Shown here piece after piece: positions 32,766-40,586 of a DNA stretch of 64,000 nt. Under the pieces are notes generated by a model. That model saw only the letters and a list, made by a program, of their open reading frames with translations, had not been told where the DNA came from and did not search any database. The stretch covers positions 32,451 to 96,450 of the forward strand of contig JAHDPO010000036.1 in NCBI GenBank assembly GCA_018434325.1, in the 5' to 3' direction. Both the position numbers and the translations under genes were made by a program. Each line of letters opens with the position of its first letter. Position 1 is the first letter of the stretch. The stretch comes from Clostridia bacterium. GTDB lineage: Bacteria; Bacillota; Peptococcia; DRI-13; UBA5745.

Positions 32766-34686
32766 ATTCGCTCTCTTCTTCCTCCTGCTCAAATTGACTG
32801 TTATACAGATCGGCATAGAAACCGCCCCGCTCCAGTAACTCCTCATGGCTGCCCTGCTCCGCAATATCGCCTTCTTTCAGCACCAGAATGATATCGGCAT
32901 TTTTCACCGTCGACAAACGATGGGCAATCACAAAGCTGGTCCGGTTCTTAATCATGGCGTCCATGGCGTTTTGAATAAGGATTTCCGTTCTGGTATCCAC
33001 AGAGCTGGTAGCTTCATCCAGAATCAATATTTTGGGATTGGCCAGCAGCACCCGGGCAATGGTGAACAGCTGTTTTTGCCCCTGGGAAATGTTGCTGGCT
33101 TCTTCGTTCAACACCATTTGGTAACCCCCGGGCAGGGAACGGATAAACTCATCGCAATGGGCTGCTTTGGCGGCGGCGATCACCTGCTGATCGGTAGCCT
33201 CAAAGCTGCCGTAACGAATATTTTCCATGATAGTGGCATTATACAGCCAAGTATCCTGCAGCACCATACCGAAGCAAGAACGCAGCTGCTGCCGGGACAT
33301 CTCCCCGATATTGACGCCGTCGATGGTGATGCTGCCGCTGTTTAGCTCATAAAAGCGCATCAGCAGCTTGACAATGGTAGTTTTGCCGGCGCCGGTAGGA
33401 CCGACGATAGCCACCTTCTGCCCGGCTTCGACCTGGGCGGAAAAATCACGGATAATGATTTGCTCGGGCCGGTAGCCAAAGCGCACGTGGCTGAACTCCA
33501 CATTGCCCTTCACCTCAAAATCAATATGCTTATCGCTGTCAGGCGCCTCCTCTTCTTCATCCAGAAATTCAAAAACCCGCTCCGCCGCCGCCACGGTGGA
33601 TTGAAGCGTATTGGAAATGGTGGCCAGCTGGCCCATGGGCTGGGTGAAGCTCCTCATATATTGGATAAACGCTTGAATATCGCCGATATCCACCACCCGT
33701 TTTACCGCCAGGTAGCCCCCCAGAATACTGACCATCACGTAGCCAAAGTTGCCGATCATCATCATTACCGGCTGCATAATGGAAGAAATAAACTGGGAGC
33801 GCCAGGCGGAAGTCAGCAGACGGCTGTTGATCTCCTCAAAACGATCCCTGGCTGCCGCCTGACCGTTGTATGCCTGCACAATGGTGTGGCCGCCGTAGAT
33901 TTCTTCAATATGGCCATTGATTTCTCCCATGGACTTCTGCTGCTCCCGGAAAAAACCCTGGGAACGTTTCAGCAAGACGCCCAAAAGGCCGATGGTCATG
34001 GGGACGATCAATAAGGCGGCCAAAGTCATCAGCCAGCTAATGGACAGCATCATCCACAGCACGCCTAAAATCGTGGTAACGGAGGTGATCAGCTGAGTCA
34101 GGCTCTGGTTCAGGGTCTGGCTCACTAAATCCACGTCATTGGTAATACGGGATAAAATCTCGCCTCTGGTGTGGGTGTCATAATACCGCAAAGGCAGACG
34201 GTGCATTTTTTCGCTGATGTTTTTCCGCAGATTATACGTAACCTTCATGGATACCTGAGACATGATGAAGCTTTGGGCGTAGGCGCAAAGAGAGGAAATC
34301 AGATATAAGGCTACCAGCAGGCTGATGATCCTGCCCATGTAAGCAAAATCCGTCAGCAGGCCGGTACCGGCCATATAAGCCAAAAGCCCCTCTACCAACT
34401 TAGTGGTGACCTTGCCCAAAAGCTTAGGCCCTACAATGGAAAATACGGTGGATAACAGGGCCAGCAGCAATACAAAAATAATGGTTTTTTGATAAGGCTG
34501 CAAATATTGCCATAACGTGCCGATGGTTTTTTTGAAATCTTTAGCTTTTGGGCCGCCGCCCATAGCCATGCCCATGGGCCCGCCGCCGCCGGGACCGCCG
34601 GGGCCAAAGCCTCTGGGGCGGCCTTGCGGCTGCTGACTTGATTGACTGAATTGACTTTGCCGGTTTGGCTGATTTTGGCCGCTCAT
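32755..34686 (-). CDS. ABC exporter, fused permease/ATPase subunit (second half)
   Basis: 643 residues. A Gln/Gly/Pro-rich N-terminal tail of ~50 residues precedes six membrane helices and a nucleotide-binding domain: Walker A GPTGAGKTT, Q-loop LQDTWLYNATI, signature NISQGQKQL, Walker B ILILDEATSSVD, H-loop IAHRLST. It forms a heterodimeric multidrug-type exporter (the BmrC/BmrD or LmrCD plan) with the gene at 34683. Stop and start overlap by 4 bases. The signature in this half reads SQGQ rather than SGGQ. Confidence 0.95.
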   Translation of the reverse strand: MSGQNQPNRQSQFSQSSQQPQGRPRGFGPGGPGGGGPMGMAMGGGPKAKDFKKTIGTLWQYLQPYQKTIIFVLLLALLSTVFSIVGPKLLGKVTTKLVEGLLAYMAGTGLLTDFAYMGRIISLLVALYLISSLCAYAQSFIMSQVSMKVTYNLRKNISEKMHRLPLRYYDTHTRGEILSRITNDVDLVSQTLNQSLTQLITSVTTILGVLWMMLSISWLMTLAALLIVPMTIGLLGVLLKRSQGFFREQQKSMGEINGHIEEIYGGHTIVQAYNGQAAARDRFEEINSRLLTSAWRSQFISSIMQPVMMMIGNFGYVMVSILGGYLAVKRVVDIGDIQAFIQYMRSFTQPMGQLATISNTLQSTVAAAERVFEFLDEEEEAPDSDKHIDFEVKGNVEFSHVRFGYRPEQIIIRDFSAQVEAGQKVAIVGPTGAGKTTIVKLLMRFYELNSGSITIDGVNIGEMSRQQLRSCFGMVLQDTWLYNATIMENIRYGSFEATDQQVIAAAKAAHCDEFIRSLPGGYQMVLNEEASNISQGQKQLFTIARVLLANPKILILDEATSSVDTRTEILIQNAMDAMIKNRTSFVIAHRLSTVKNADIILVLKEGDIAEQGSHEELLERGGFYADLYNSQFEQEEEESEYGQ

Positions 34687-36416
34687 CCCATCAACTCCTT
34701 TTCACTGAGCTGGGATCTGGCAATCTGCTGATATACTTCGCAGCTGTTCATCAGCTCCCGGTGGCTGCCAATACCGGCAATGGCACCGTTATCCAAAACG
34801 ATGATCTGCTCCGCCTCCATGATGGTGCCTACCCGCTGGGCAATCAAAAGCAAGGTGCTGCCGCCGGTTTCCCGTTTTAAAGCCTGCCGCAGCTTGCTGT
34901 CGGTTTTCAAATCCAAGGCGGAGAAGCTGTCGTCAAAAATATAAATAGGCGCTTCCTTGACCAAAGCTCTGGCAATAGCCAGCCGCTGCTTTTGGCCGCC
35001 GGAGAAATTGCTGCCCCCCTGGGCTACGTTAGAGCCCAGGCCGTCTTCCTTGCCGGCAATAAATTCGGCAGCCTGAGCCACCTCCGCCGCCTTATCCAAA
35101 ACTTCCCCGGCAGCCTGGGAATTGCCGTAGCGCAGATTGGATTCGATCGTACCGGAAAACAGCACGTTTTTTTGGGGAACGTAGCCGATAAGCTGCCGCA
35201 AATCCCGGCGGTCAAACTCCCGGATATCCCTACCGCCGATGAGAATCCGGCCGCCCGTCACATCATAAAACCGCAGAATCAGACTCATCAGCGTAGATTT
35301 GCCGCTGCCGGTGGCGCCGATGATGGCCGTGGTCTCTCCCGGCCTGGCCGTAAAGCTGATCTGATGCAAAACATCCTCTTCACTGCCGGGAAAGCGGAAA
35401 TCCACCCGGTCAAAAACCACTTCGCCGGAGAAATCCTCCGGGATAGGAGCGGGATCCTCCGGATCCGTAATGCTGAACTCCGCCTCCAAGACCTCGGCAA
35501 TCCGGCCGGCGGAAACCGCCGCCCGGGGAATCAGGATGAACATCATGGCCAGCATTAAAAAGGACATGATGATCTGCATGGCATACTGCATGTAGGCCAT
35601 CATATCTCCCACGCCGATATGCAAAGCCGACACCTGCTTGGCCCCAACCCAGACGATGACCACTGTGGTCAGATTCATGATCAGCATCATTGTCGGCATC
35701 ATTACGCTCATCGCCCGATTGACAAATAAACTGGTAGCCGTCAGATCGCTATTGGCTGCATCAAAGCGCCTCGTCTCAAAAGGCTGGCTATTGAAGGCCC
35801 TGGTAACCAGCATGCCCTCCAGGTTTTCCCGGCTTACCAGATTCAACCGGTCCACCAGCTTTTGCACCAGCTTAAACTTCGGCAGGGCGATGGAAAAGAG
35901 AATCAGCACCAGGCCCACCAGACAGATTACAGCTACGGCAATGATCCAGGACATGGTTTTGCTGTTTTCCAAAGCCTTGATGATGCCGCCCACCCCCAGA
36001 ATCGGTGCGTAGAAGACCATGCGAATCAACATCACCAGCAAGGTCTGAATTTGGGTGATATCGTTGGTGGTTCGCGTAATCAGGGAGGATGTGGAGAATT
36101 GATCCAGCTCGGCGCTGGAGAAATGAACCACCTTATTGAAGACATCCCGGCGCAGATCATGGGACACTCCGGCAGCGGTGACTGCGGCAAAATAGCCCAC
36201 GGTAATGGAGCAAACGGTGCCCAATAAAGTAATCAAAAGCATTGTGCCGCCAGTTTGCAGAATATAGCCGGTATTGCCGGAAATAACGCCGGTATTGACA
36301 ATATCCGACATGTATTCCGGTAAAGCCAGGTCGCACTGAGCTTGAATAAACAGCAAAGCAATGGCGCACAGAATATAGAGAATGTATTTTTTGGCGTAAA
36401 CCAGGACTTTTATCAT
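34683..36416 (-). CDS. ABC exporter, fused permease/ATPase subunit (first half)
   Basis: 577 residues; six membrane helices beginning MIKVLVYAKKYILYILCAIA, then an ATPase domain with Walker A GATGSGKST, Q-loop VPQKNVLFSGTI, signature NFSGGQKQR, Walker B IYIFDDSFSALD and IAQRVGT. The second acidic residue of Walker B is Asp (FDDS) rather than Glu, the usual sign of the degenerate catalytic site in heterodimeric exporters. It is the first gene of the unit, transcribed from 36461-36489 and divergent from a TetR gene. Confidence 0.95.
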   Translation of the reverse strand: MIKVLVYAKKYILYILCAIALLFIQAQCDLALPEYMSDIVNTGVISGNTGYILQTGGTMLLITLLGTVCSITVGYFAAVTAAGVSHDLRRDVFNKVVHFSSAELDQFSTSSLITRTTNDITQIQTLLVMLIRMVFYAPILGVGGIIKALENSKTMSWIIAVAVICLVGLVLILFSIALPKFKLVQKLVDRLNLVSRENLEGMLVTRAFNSQPFETRRFDAANSDLTATSLFVNRAMSVMMPTMMLIMNLTTVVIVWVGAKQVSALHIGVGDMMAYMQYAMQIIMSFLMLAMMFILIPRAAVSAGRIAEVLEAEFSITDPEDPAPIPEDFSGEVVFDRVDFRFPGSEEDVLHQISFTARPGETTAIIGATGSGKSTLMSLILRFYDVTGGRILIGGRDIREFDRRDLRQLIGYVPQKNVLFSGTIESNLRYGNSQAAGEVLDKAAEVAQAAEFIAGKEDGLGSNVAQGGSNFSGGQKQRLAIARALVKEAPIYIFDDSFSALDLKTDSKLRQALKRETGGSTLLLIAQRVGTIMEAEQIIVLDNGAIAGIGSHRELMNSCEVYQQIARSQLSEKELMG

Positions 36417-36427
36417 ATAAATACCCC

Positions 36428-36489
36428 TTGACTATCCGACAACGTGTTGTACAATAAATTATTATAGGCATCTGACTATTAACAATCAA
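36428..36489. promoter_or_regulatory. Divergent promoters and TetR operator of the exporter unit
   Basis: Minus strand: TTGATT (36484-36489), 17 bases, TATAAT (36461-36466). Plus strand: TTGACT (36428-36433), 16 bases, TACAAT (36450-36455). The dyad ACAACGTGTTGT (36439-36450) sits in the plus-strand spacer and just downstream of the exporter promoter, and TCCGACA/TGTCGGA is a wider inverted pair. One bound TetR dimer could block both directions. Confidence 0.65.
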
Positions 36490-36541
36490 CCAACAACCTT
36501 ATAAAATATGTCGGATGAAAGCACAGAAGGAGTATCCCGCC

Positions 36542-37153
36542 ATGAAGAAGCAACCAGAAATTACCGGCCAAACCCGGCAAAACCTGATCGACGCTTTTTG
36601 GCAGCTTTATTGTATAAAACGCATTGATAAGATCACGGTGAAGGAAATCACGGCCAGGGCCGGCTACAACCGCAGCACTTTTTATGAATATTTTACCGAT
36701 GTTTACGATGTGCTGGAGCAGATTGAAAATTCCCTGCTGCCCAGGATGCGCAAATTCTCCCGCCCGGATTTAGCCGACCCCTCAAAGCCGCCTTTTGCCA
36801 AGGAGCTGGCCAAAACCCTGGAAGAGTACGGTAAGTATTATGCGGTTTTGCTGGGAGACAACGGCGACCCCTCCTTTCAAAACAAGATCAAGGAGAGCAT
36901 GAAGTCCACCTTAAAGCAAAAATTGATTTCTTGCAGGAAGATGGATGAGCAAAAGGCCGATTTTATCCTGGAATACACTCTATCGGCCATGATCGGAGCT
37001 TTTAGCTACTGGCTGCGTCAGGAGGACAAGCCCCCTATTGAGGATTTGCTACAATGGATGCATGATTGGCGAGCCACCATGCTGAAGGAAAACGAAAGGC
37101 ATGCCTTTGCCTGTCACCAGAATCCCAATCCGGACTGCAGCGGCCCAAATTGA
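36542..37153 (+). CDS. TetR/AcrR family regulator of the exporter
   Basis: The start at 36542 (MKKQPEITGQTRQNLIDAFW) has AAGGAG 9 bases upstream. The helix-turn-helix (IDKITVKEITARAGYNRSTF, YEYFTDVYDVLEQIE) is TetR-like. The C-terminal domain resembles TetR_C_33-type members (SFQNKIKESMKS, ILEYTLSAMIGAFSYWL) and ends with a His/Cys-rich tail (RHAFACHQNPNPDCSGPN). It diverges from the ABC exporter, so it is probably its drug-responsive repressor. Confidence 0.92.
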   Translation: MKKQPEITGQTRQNLIDAFWQLYCIKRIDKITVKEITARAGYNRSTFYEYFTDVYDVLEQIENSLLPRMRKFSRPDLADPSKPPFAKELAKTLEEYGKYYAVLLGDNGDPSFQNKIKESMKSTLKQKLISCRKMDEQKADFILEYTLSAMIGAFSYWLRQEDKPPIEDLLQWMHDWRATMLKENERHAFACHQNPNPDCSGPN

Positions 37154-37316
37154 ATAGTTCCCTTCAAAATTGAATATACGAATCGGCAAAGAAAGCATTT
37201 TCATTATCTGTTATAATGAAGCGGAAAGCGGCGGTTGCTTGAACAGATGGGGCTGGTGCCCCTTGAGTAAAGCGCCGGCAGTATCTTTCGCCTCATTGAA
37301 ACGCACAAAGGTAAGA

Positions 37317-37689
37317 TCATTTAGTTAAGGATAAATCAAAAGCGGAAGGGTAAGCAGTGGCACTGGGGCACTGAGCAATTTTTTCGGTTGTAGGTGTTTT
37401 CCGGCGACAGTCTGTGCAATTTTTTCGGCTGTAGGTGATTTGCAAAGGCTTTTAAGCCAAATTCAGGCCGATTCTGTGACGTTTTTACGGTTATGCGGAA
37501 ATATCCCCTTTGCATTTTACCTACTAACGCAAATTTTGCTCACATGAATTAGTCAGTTTGCATACAACCGTAAATTTTGCACAGAAAGCCGGTGGCACTG
37601 CCGAGTCGAGCCACTACCGGCACTGCCAGTCACTAACGGTCACCTGCCGGCGCCCTATGGCTCCATGACCTTCTTTCTTAACTAAATGA
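37317..37689. mobile_element. MITE-like element of 373 bp with 13-bp terminal inverted repeats
   Basis: TCATTTAGTTAAG at 37317-37329 is perfectly inverted at 37677-37689. Inside lie a 22-base direct repeat (37375-37396 and 37416-37437, one mismatch; core TTTTCGGTTGTAGGTG) and a related inverted motif (CAACCGTAAATTTTGC near 37566-37580). No gene is present. It fills the gap between the TetR and alkA-like genes and ends 26 bases before the latter. It has no sequence relation to copies A, B and C. Confidence 0.5.
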
Positions 37690-37714
37690 CAGCCCCTTAG
37701 AAGGCGGTGATTTT

Positions 37715-38482
37715 TTGTTTTTACAATATGGTGAAAAAGAGCTTAGTTATTTAAAGCAAAAAGATAAACGTCTTGGTGAGGCCATCGACGCTATTGGCTT
37801 TATTCAGCGTAAAACCGACGGCGACTTATTTTCTTCCGTCGTCCATCACATCGTAGGCCAGCAGATATCCACAGCTGCTCAGGCCACTATCTGGCGGCGG
37901 ATGAATGACGCTTTTGGAGAGATCACGCCGGCAGTTATTTCTTCCGCCAGTGCCGAAGAGCTGCAAGCCCACGGCATCACATTTAAAAAGGCTTATTACA
38001 TCAAGGATTTTACCCGCAAAGTTCATGAGGGTGAATTTGATATCCATAGCCTTGCCGCCAAAAGCGATGAAGAAGTGATTGCCGAGCTTTCCGGCCTCAA
38101 TGGCATTGGAGTCTGGACGGCGGAAATGATTATGACCTTCTGCATGGAACGGCCCAATATTTTAAGCTACGGCGATCTGGCTATCCACCGGGGGCTAAGA
38201 ATGCTCTACCACCACCGCAGCATTGATCGCAAGCTTTTTGAAAAATACCGGCGGCGCTTCAGCCCATACTGCACCGTAGCCAGTCTCTATCTTTGGGCCA
38301 TTGCCGGCGGCGCTATTGACGGCATGCAGGATTATGCGCCGAAGAAAAAGACGCCGAAAAAAAGCATCGTAAAAAAGCCGGGCAGAGGAAAAACAGCCGG
38401 CGAAACAAGCGGCAAAGCGGGCAATGAAACAGGTGGCAAAGCAGGCAGTGAAACGGACGTTGGAAAAAGAGGACGAAAATGA
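37715..38482 (+). CDS. alkA: DNA-3-methyladenine glycosylase II (AlkA-like)
   Basis: The likely start is TTG at 37715 after a weak GGCGGTGA. A HhH-GPD glycosylase: FSSVVHHIVGQQISTAAQATIW, then the helix-hairpin-helix LSGLNGIGVWTAEMIMTF and the catalytic Asp in YGDLAIHRGL. It removes alkylated bases. Lacking the N-terminal AlkA domain, it is of the short type (core ~205 residues). The last ~45 residues are a Lys/Gly/Glu/Thr low-complexity tail with KAGNETGGKAGSET repeats, not part of the fold. The stop overlaps the adaA start by 4 bases. Confidence 0.9.
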   Translation: MFLQYGEKELSYLKQKDKRLGEAIDAIGFIQRKTDGDLFSSVVHHIVGQQISTAAQATIWRRMNDAFGEITPAVISSASAEELQAHGITFKKAYYIKDFTRKVHEGEFDIHSLAAKSDEEVIAELSGLNGIGVWTAEMIMTFCMERPNILSYGDLAIHRGLRMLYHHRSIDRKLFEKYRRRFSPYCTVASLYLWAIAGGAIDGMQDYAPKKKTPKKSIVKKPGRGKTAGETSGKAGNETGGKAGSETDVGKRGRK

Positions 38483-39081
38483 GCGAGGATGAAAAATGGG
38501 CGGCGGCCTTAGGAAATAACGGCTCCTTTGATGGTATTTTCTTCTATGCCGTCAAAACTACCGGCATCTTTTGCCGCCCCTCCTGTAAATCGAAAAGTCC
38601 CCTGCGAGAAAATGTCAGCTTTTTCGACAGCGCAGATCAGGCTCGGGAAGCAGGCTATCGTCCCTGTAAAAGATGCCGGCCGGATCTTTTGAGCTATCAA
38701 CCGCTGCAAGAGCTGGCGGAAAAAGCTAAAAAGCTGCTAGACAGCGGCATAGAAAATAAGCTGTTATTGGCAAAAGAATTACGAGGCCTTGGCCTGACGC
38801 AGCACCGGCTGGCAGAGCTTTTCAGGAGCCATTACGGTTTGACCATCAGCGAATACAGCCAAAAGATTCGCCTGGAAAAAGCCCGGACAATGCTTGCAGA
38901 TACAAAAGAATCAATCCCGGACATCGCCTTTGAGGCCGGCTTTGAAAGCCTTTCTGCCTTTTATCGTTTCTTTCGCAAACAAACGGGTATGACGCCTGCT
39001 GCTTATCGGAAAACCTGTCAAAATTCGACCTGCCAGGTTTCCCCTGACGAAAATCCAGTTAAGAAATGGGAGGAAGATTGA
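38479..39081 (+). CDS. adaA: Ada-type methyl-phosphotriester sensor/AraC regulator
   Basis: 200 residues. The N-terminal Ada zinc domain has the four Cys ligands (FCRPSC, Cys 32 and 36; PCKRC, Cys 63 and 66), with Cys 32 the expected methyl acceptor. The C-terminal AraC-type domain holds two helix-turn-helix units (LTQHRLAELFRSHYGLTISE and IPDIAFEAGFESLSAFYRFF). In Bacillus AdaA, methylation turns the protein into an activator of alkylation-repair genes. Here it lies between the glycosylase and the methyltransferase and overlaps both, so it probably controls its own operon. Confidence 0.93.
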   Translation: MSEDEKWAAALGNNGSFDGIFFYAVKTTGIFCRPSCKSKSPLRENVSFFDSADQAREAGYRPCKRCRPDLLSYQPLQELAEKAKKLLDSGIENKLLLAKELRGLGLTQHRLAELFRSHYGLTISEYSQKIRLEKARTMLADTKESIPDIAFEAGFESLSAFYRFFRKQTGMTPAAYRKTCQNSTCQVSPDENPVKKWEED

Positions 39082-39638
39082 TGAATTACCTATGCAAAAT
39101 CCCTTCTCCTTTGGGAACTCTCACCCTGTCCAGCGACGGCCAAAATCTGACGGGTCTTTGGCTTGACCAGCAAAAATATTTCGCCGCCACCCTGGACAAG
39201 GATGTCGGCAAGATTGTGGAAGAGGAGCTGCCTCTTTTTGATGATGCCAGAAAGTGGCTGGATCAGTATTTCAGCGGCCAAGAACCGGATTTTCAGCTGC
39301 CCCTGGCCCCTGCGGGCAGTGAATTCCGCCAGGCTGTGTGGAAAATCCTTTTGGAAATTCCCTATGGACAAGTAATCACCTACGGCGATATTGCCAAGCG
39401 CCTGGAGAGGCAAGGGGAAAGAGGCTCCGTTTCCGCCCGGCCCGTAGGCGGCGCCGTGGGGCACAATCCTATTTCTATCCTGATCCCCTGCCACCGGGTC
39501 ATTGGCGCTAACGGCAGCCTGACAGGATACGCCGGCGGCATCGCCAATAAAATCCGGCTGCTGAAGCTGGAGGGTATTGACGTGGAAAAATTCTCTCTGC
39601 CGGCAGGGATGGCATCATCTGCACCGTCGGCCAGTTAA
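39081..39638 (+). CDS. ogt: Methylated-DNA--protein-cysteine methyltransferase
   Basis: The ATG at 39081 shares a base with the adaA stop (TGATG) and has GGGAGGA upstream; a frame opening at 39066 has no better site. 185 residues: an N-terminal ribonuclease-like fold, then the DNA-binding domain (FRQAVWKILLEIPYGQVITY) and the acceptor motif IPCHRVIG with Cys 137. It transfers methyl groups from O6-methylguanine to itself in a suicide reaction. A 9-residue insert (RQGERGSVS) interrupts the usual AIAKRL-ARAVG region. Confidence 0.95.
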   Translation: MNYLCKIPSPLGTLTLSSDGQNLTGLWLDQQKYFAATLDKDVGKIVEEELPLFDDARKWLDQYFSGQEPDFQLPLAPAGSEFRQAVWKILLEIPYGQVITYGDIAKRLERQGERGSVSARPVGGAVGHNPISILIPCHRVIGANGSLTGYAGGIANKIRLLKLEGIDVEKFSLPAGMASSAPSAS

Positions 39639-39923
39639 TTGCTCAGGGCCACGACTTGCACCCTTAAAGAGGGACTCGTATCCCCGAATGTACAAAAAAT
39701 GAAGTAATGCACGATAAAGGCACGATAAATTAGGGATTATAATGATTTACAGAGAGATTTTTGACTGATTATGAGTATATTTCTATTTTTTATACAGTTA
39801 TCGAGCTGTTTATGCACAAGGTTGAAGCATTTTCTCAAATTTTCTCAAATTTTGTACATCTAACTAAAGGGCCATTTGGCGGCTGCAAAACTTGATAGCG
39901 TCAGGTTTGGGTTTAAATCAATC
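39639..39923. other. Intergenic stretch without recognisable genes
   Basis: About 285 AT-rich bases after the ogt gene. I find no open frame with a ribosome site, no RNA gene and no clear terminator. A duplicated TTTCTCAAATTTTCTCAAATTTTG segment near 39832-39855 is the only internal repeat seen. Confidence 0.5.
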
Positions 39924-40046
39924 TTGAAGAATAAATCAAGATATGTTAGGATATAAATAGAAATAGGAACTGCTGCTTTTTGTCGGGCGGCCAGATCCTA
40001 ACCGGTGGTTGGCCGCTTATCTAACGATAGGCGGTTTTACTTTTTT
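39924..40046 (+). ncRNA. Candidate antisense RNA antitoxin (type I)
   Basis: TTGAAG (39924-39929), 17 bases, TAGGAT (39947-39952) form a plus-strand promoter; transcription would start near 39959. A terminator hairpin CCGCTTATC (40013-40021)/GATAGGCGG (40026-40034) follows, with TTTTACTTTTTT to 40046. The RNA of about 88 bases would be antisense to the 3' end of the small membrane-peptide gene (stop at 40037). This is the converging arrangement of txpA/ratA-type systems. Confidence 0.5.
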
Positions 40047-40120
40047 GGCTTGTTTTGTAACAAGCCAATGATGCCGATGACGACCAGACAGAACGTAAAC
40101 AGTTCCATATAGTTGATCAT
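40037..40120 (-). CDS. 27-residue holin-like toxin peptide (type I TA)
   Basis: The ATG at 40120 follows a very strong AAAGGGGGG site. The peptide is MINYMELFTFCLVVIGIIG then LLQNKPKK: a short polar start, one membrane helix and a basic tail, as in putative holin-like toxins of Bacillota. The ribosome site is part of a hairpin, CCCCCT (40146-40141) with AGGGGG, that would hide it from ribosomes, a common feature of type I toxin messages. A weak promoter (TTTATT, 17 bases, TAAAAT) lies about 60 bases upstream. Confidence 0.6.
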   Translation of the reverse strand: MINYMELFTFCLVVIGIIGLLQNKPKK

Positions 40121-40265
40121 AAGGCATCCCCCCTTTCTTCAGGGGGACCTAACCGCCAAGCAACAGCTCCTTTTGACATTTTACCATTTTTTACCTCAGG
40201 AATAAACAAGAATATTTATGCTTCGACGCAGCCAAATACCGCCGCCGACAGCAGAAAAAAACTGC

Positions 40266-40294
40266 TTTACACAGCAAGAAAAATATGATATGAT
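40266..40294 (+). promoter_or_regulatory. Promoter of the aromatic leader/aroF/tyrA unit
   Basis: TTTACA (40266-40271), 17 bases, TATGAT (40289-40294), about 50 bases before the leader peptide start. Confidence 0.65.
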
Positions 40295-40343
40295 GCAACG
40301 CAATTAAAGCATGGATGCACATGCTGGATCATGAGGCTTAATT

Positions 40344-40454
40344 ATGCGAAACTTTATTTCTGCAGCCAATTATTTTTATTACGCCGGCTTTGCTTATTTT
40401 ATGGGCAAGGTTTCTTTGCGTTTGGCTGGCAGGGATATGCGCTTCATGTGTTAG
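40344..40454 (+). CDS. Phe/Tyr-rich leader peptide, 36 codons
   Basis: The ATG at 40344 has GAGG about 8 bases upstream. The peptide includes MRNFISAANYFYYAGFAYFM, in which nine of the first twenty residues are Phe or Tyr, then GKVSLRLAGRDMRFMC. It is followed at once by a hairpin (TCATGT 40444-40449 with ACATGA 40469-40474) and a terminator (40476-40510), then the genes for DAHP synthase and prephenate dehydrogenase. This fits ribosome-mediated attenuation: a ribosome stalled for charged tRNA-Phe or tRNA-Tyr would alter the RNA fold and let transcription continue. Confidence 0.75.
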   Translation: MRNFISAANYFYYAGFAYFMGKVSLRLAGRDMRFMC

Positions 40455-40475
40455 GCTTAGTCTGACCGACATGAG

Positions 40476-40510
40476 AGCCCCGTAGCAAACGCTGCGGGGC
40501 TTTATTTTTT
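40476..40510 (+). terminator. Attenuator terminator before aroF
   Basis: AGCCCCGTAGC (40476-40486) pairs with GCTGCGGGGCT (40491-40501) across AAAC, followed by TTATTTTTTT. It stands between the leader peptide and the DAHP synthase gene with no other gene for it to end, so it is an attenuator. I did not identify a convincing antiterminator pairing by eye. Confidence 0.85.
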
Positions 40511-40586
40511 TACCATTGCTTTGAGATTGGCAATCACAATCGCGACAGTTTGGCCTGTACGAACTATAGAAAAGGAGAGAAAAACC

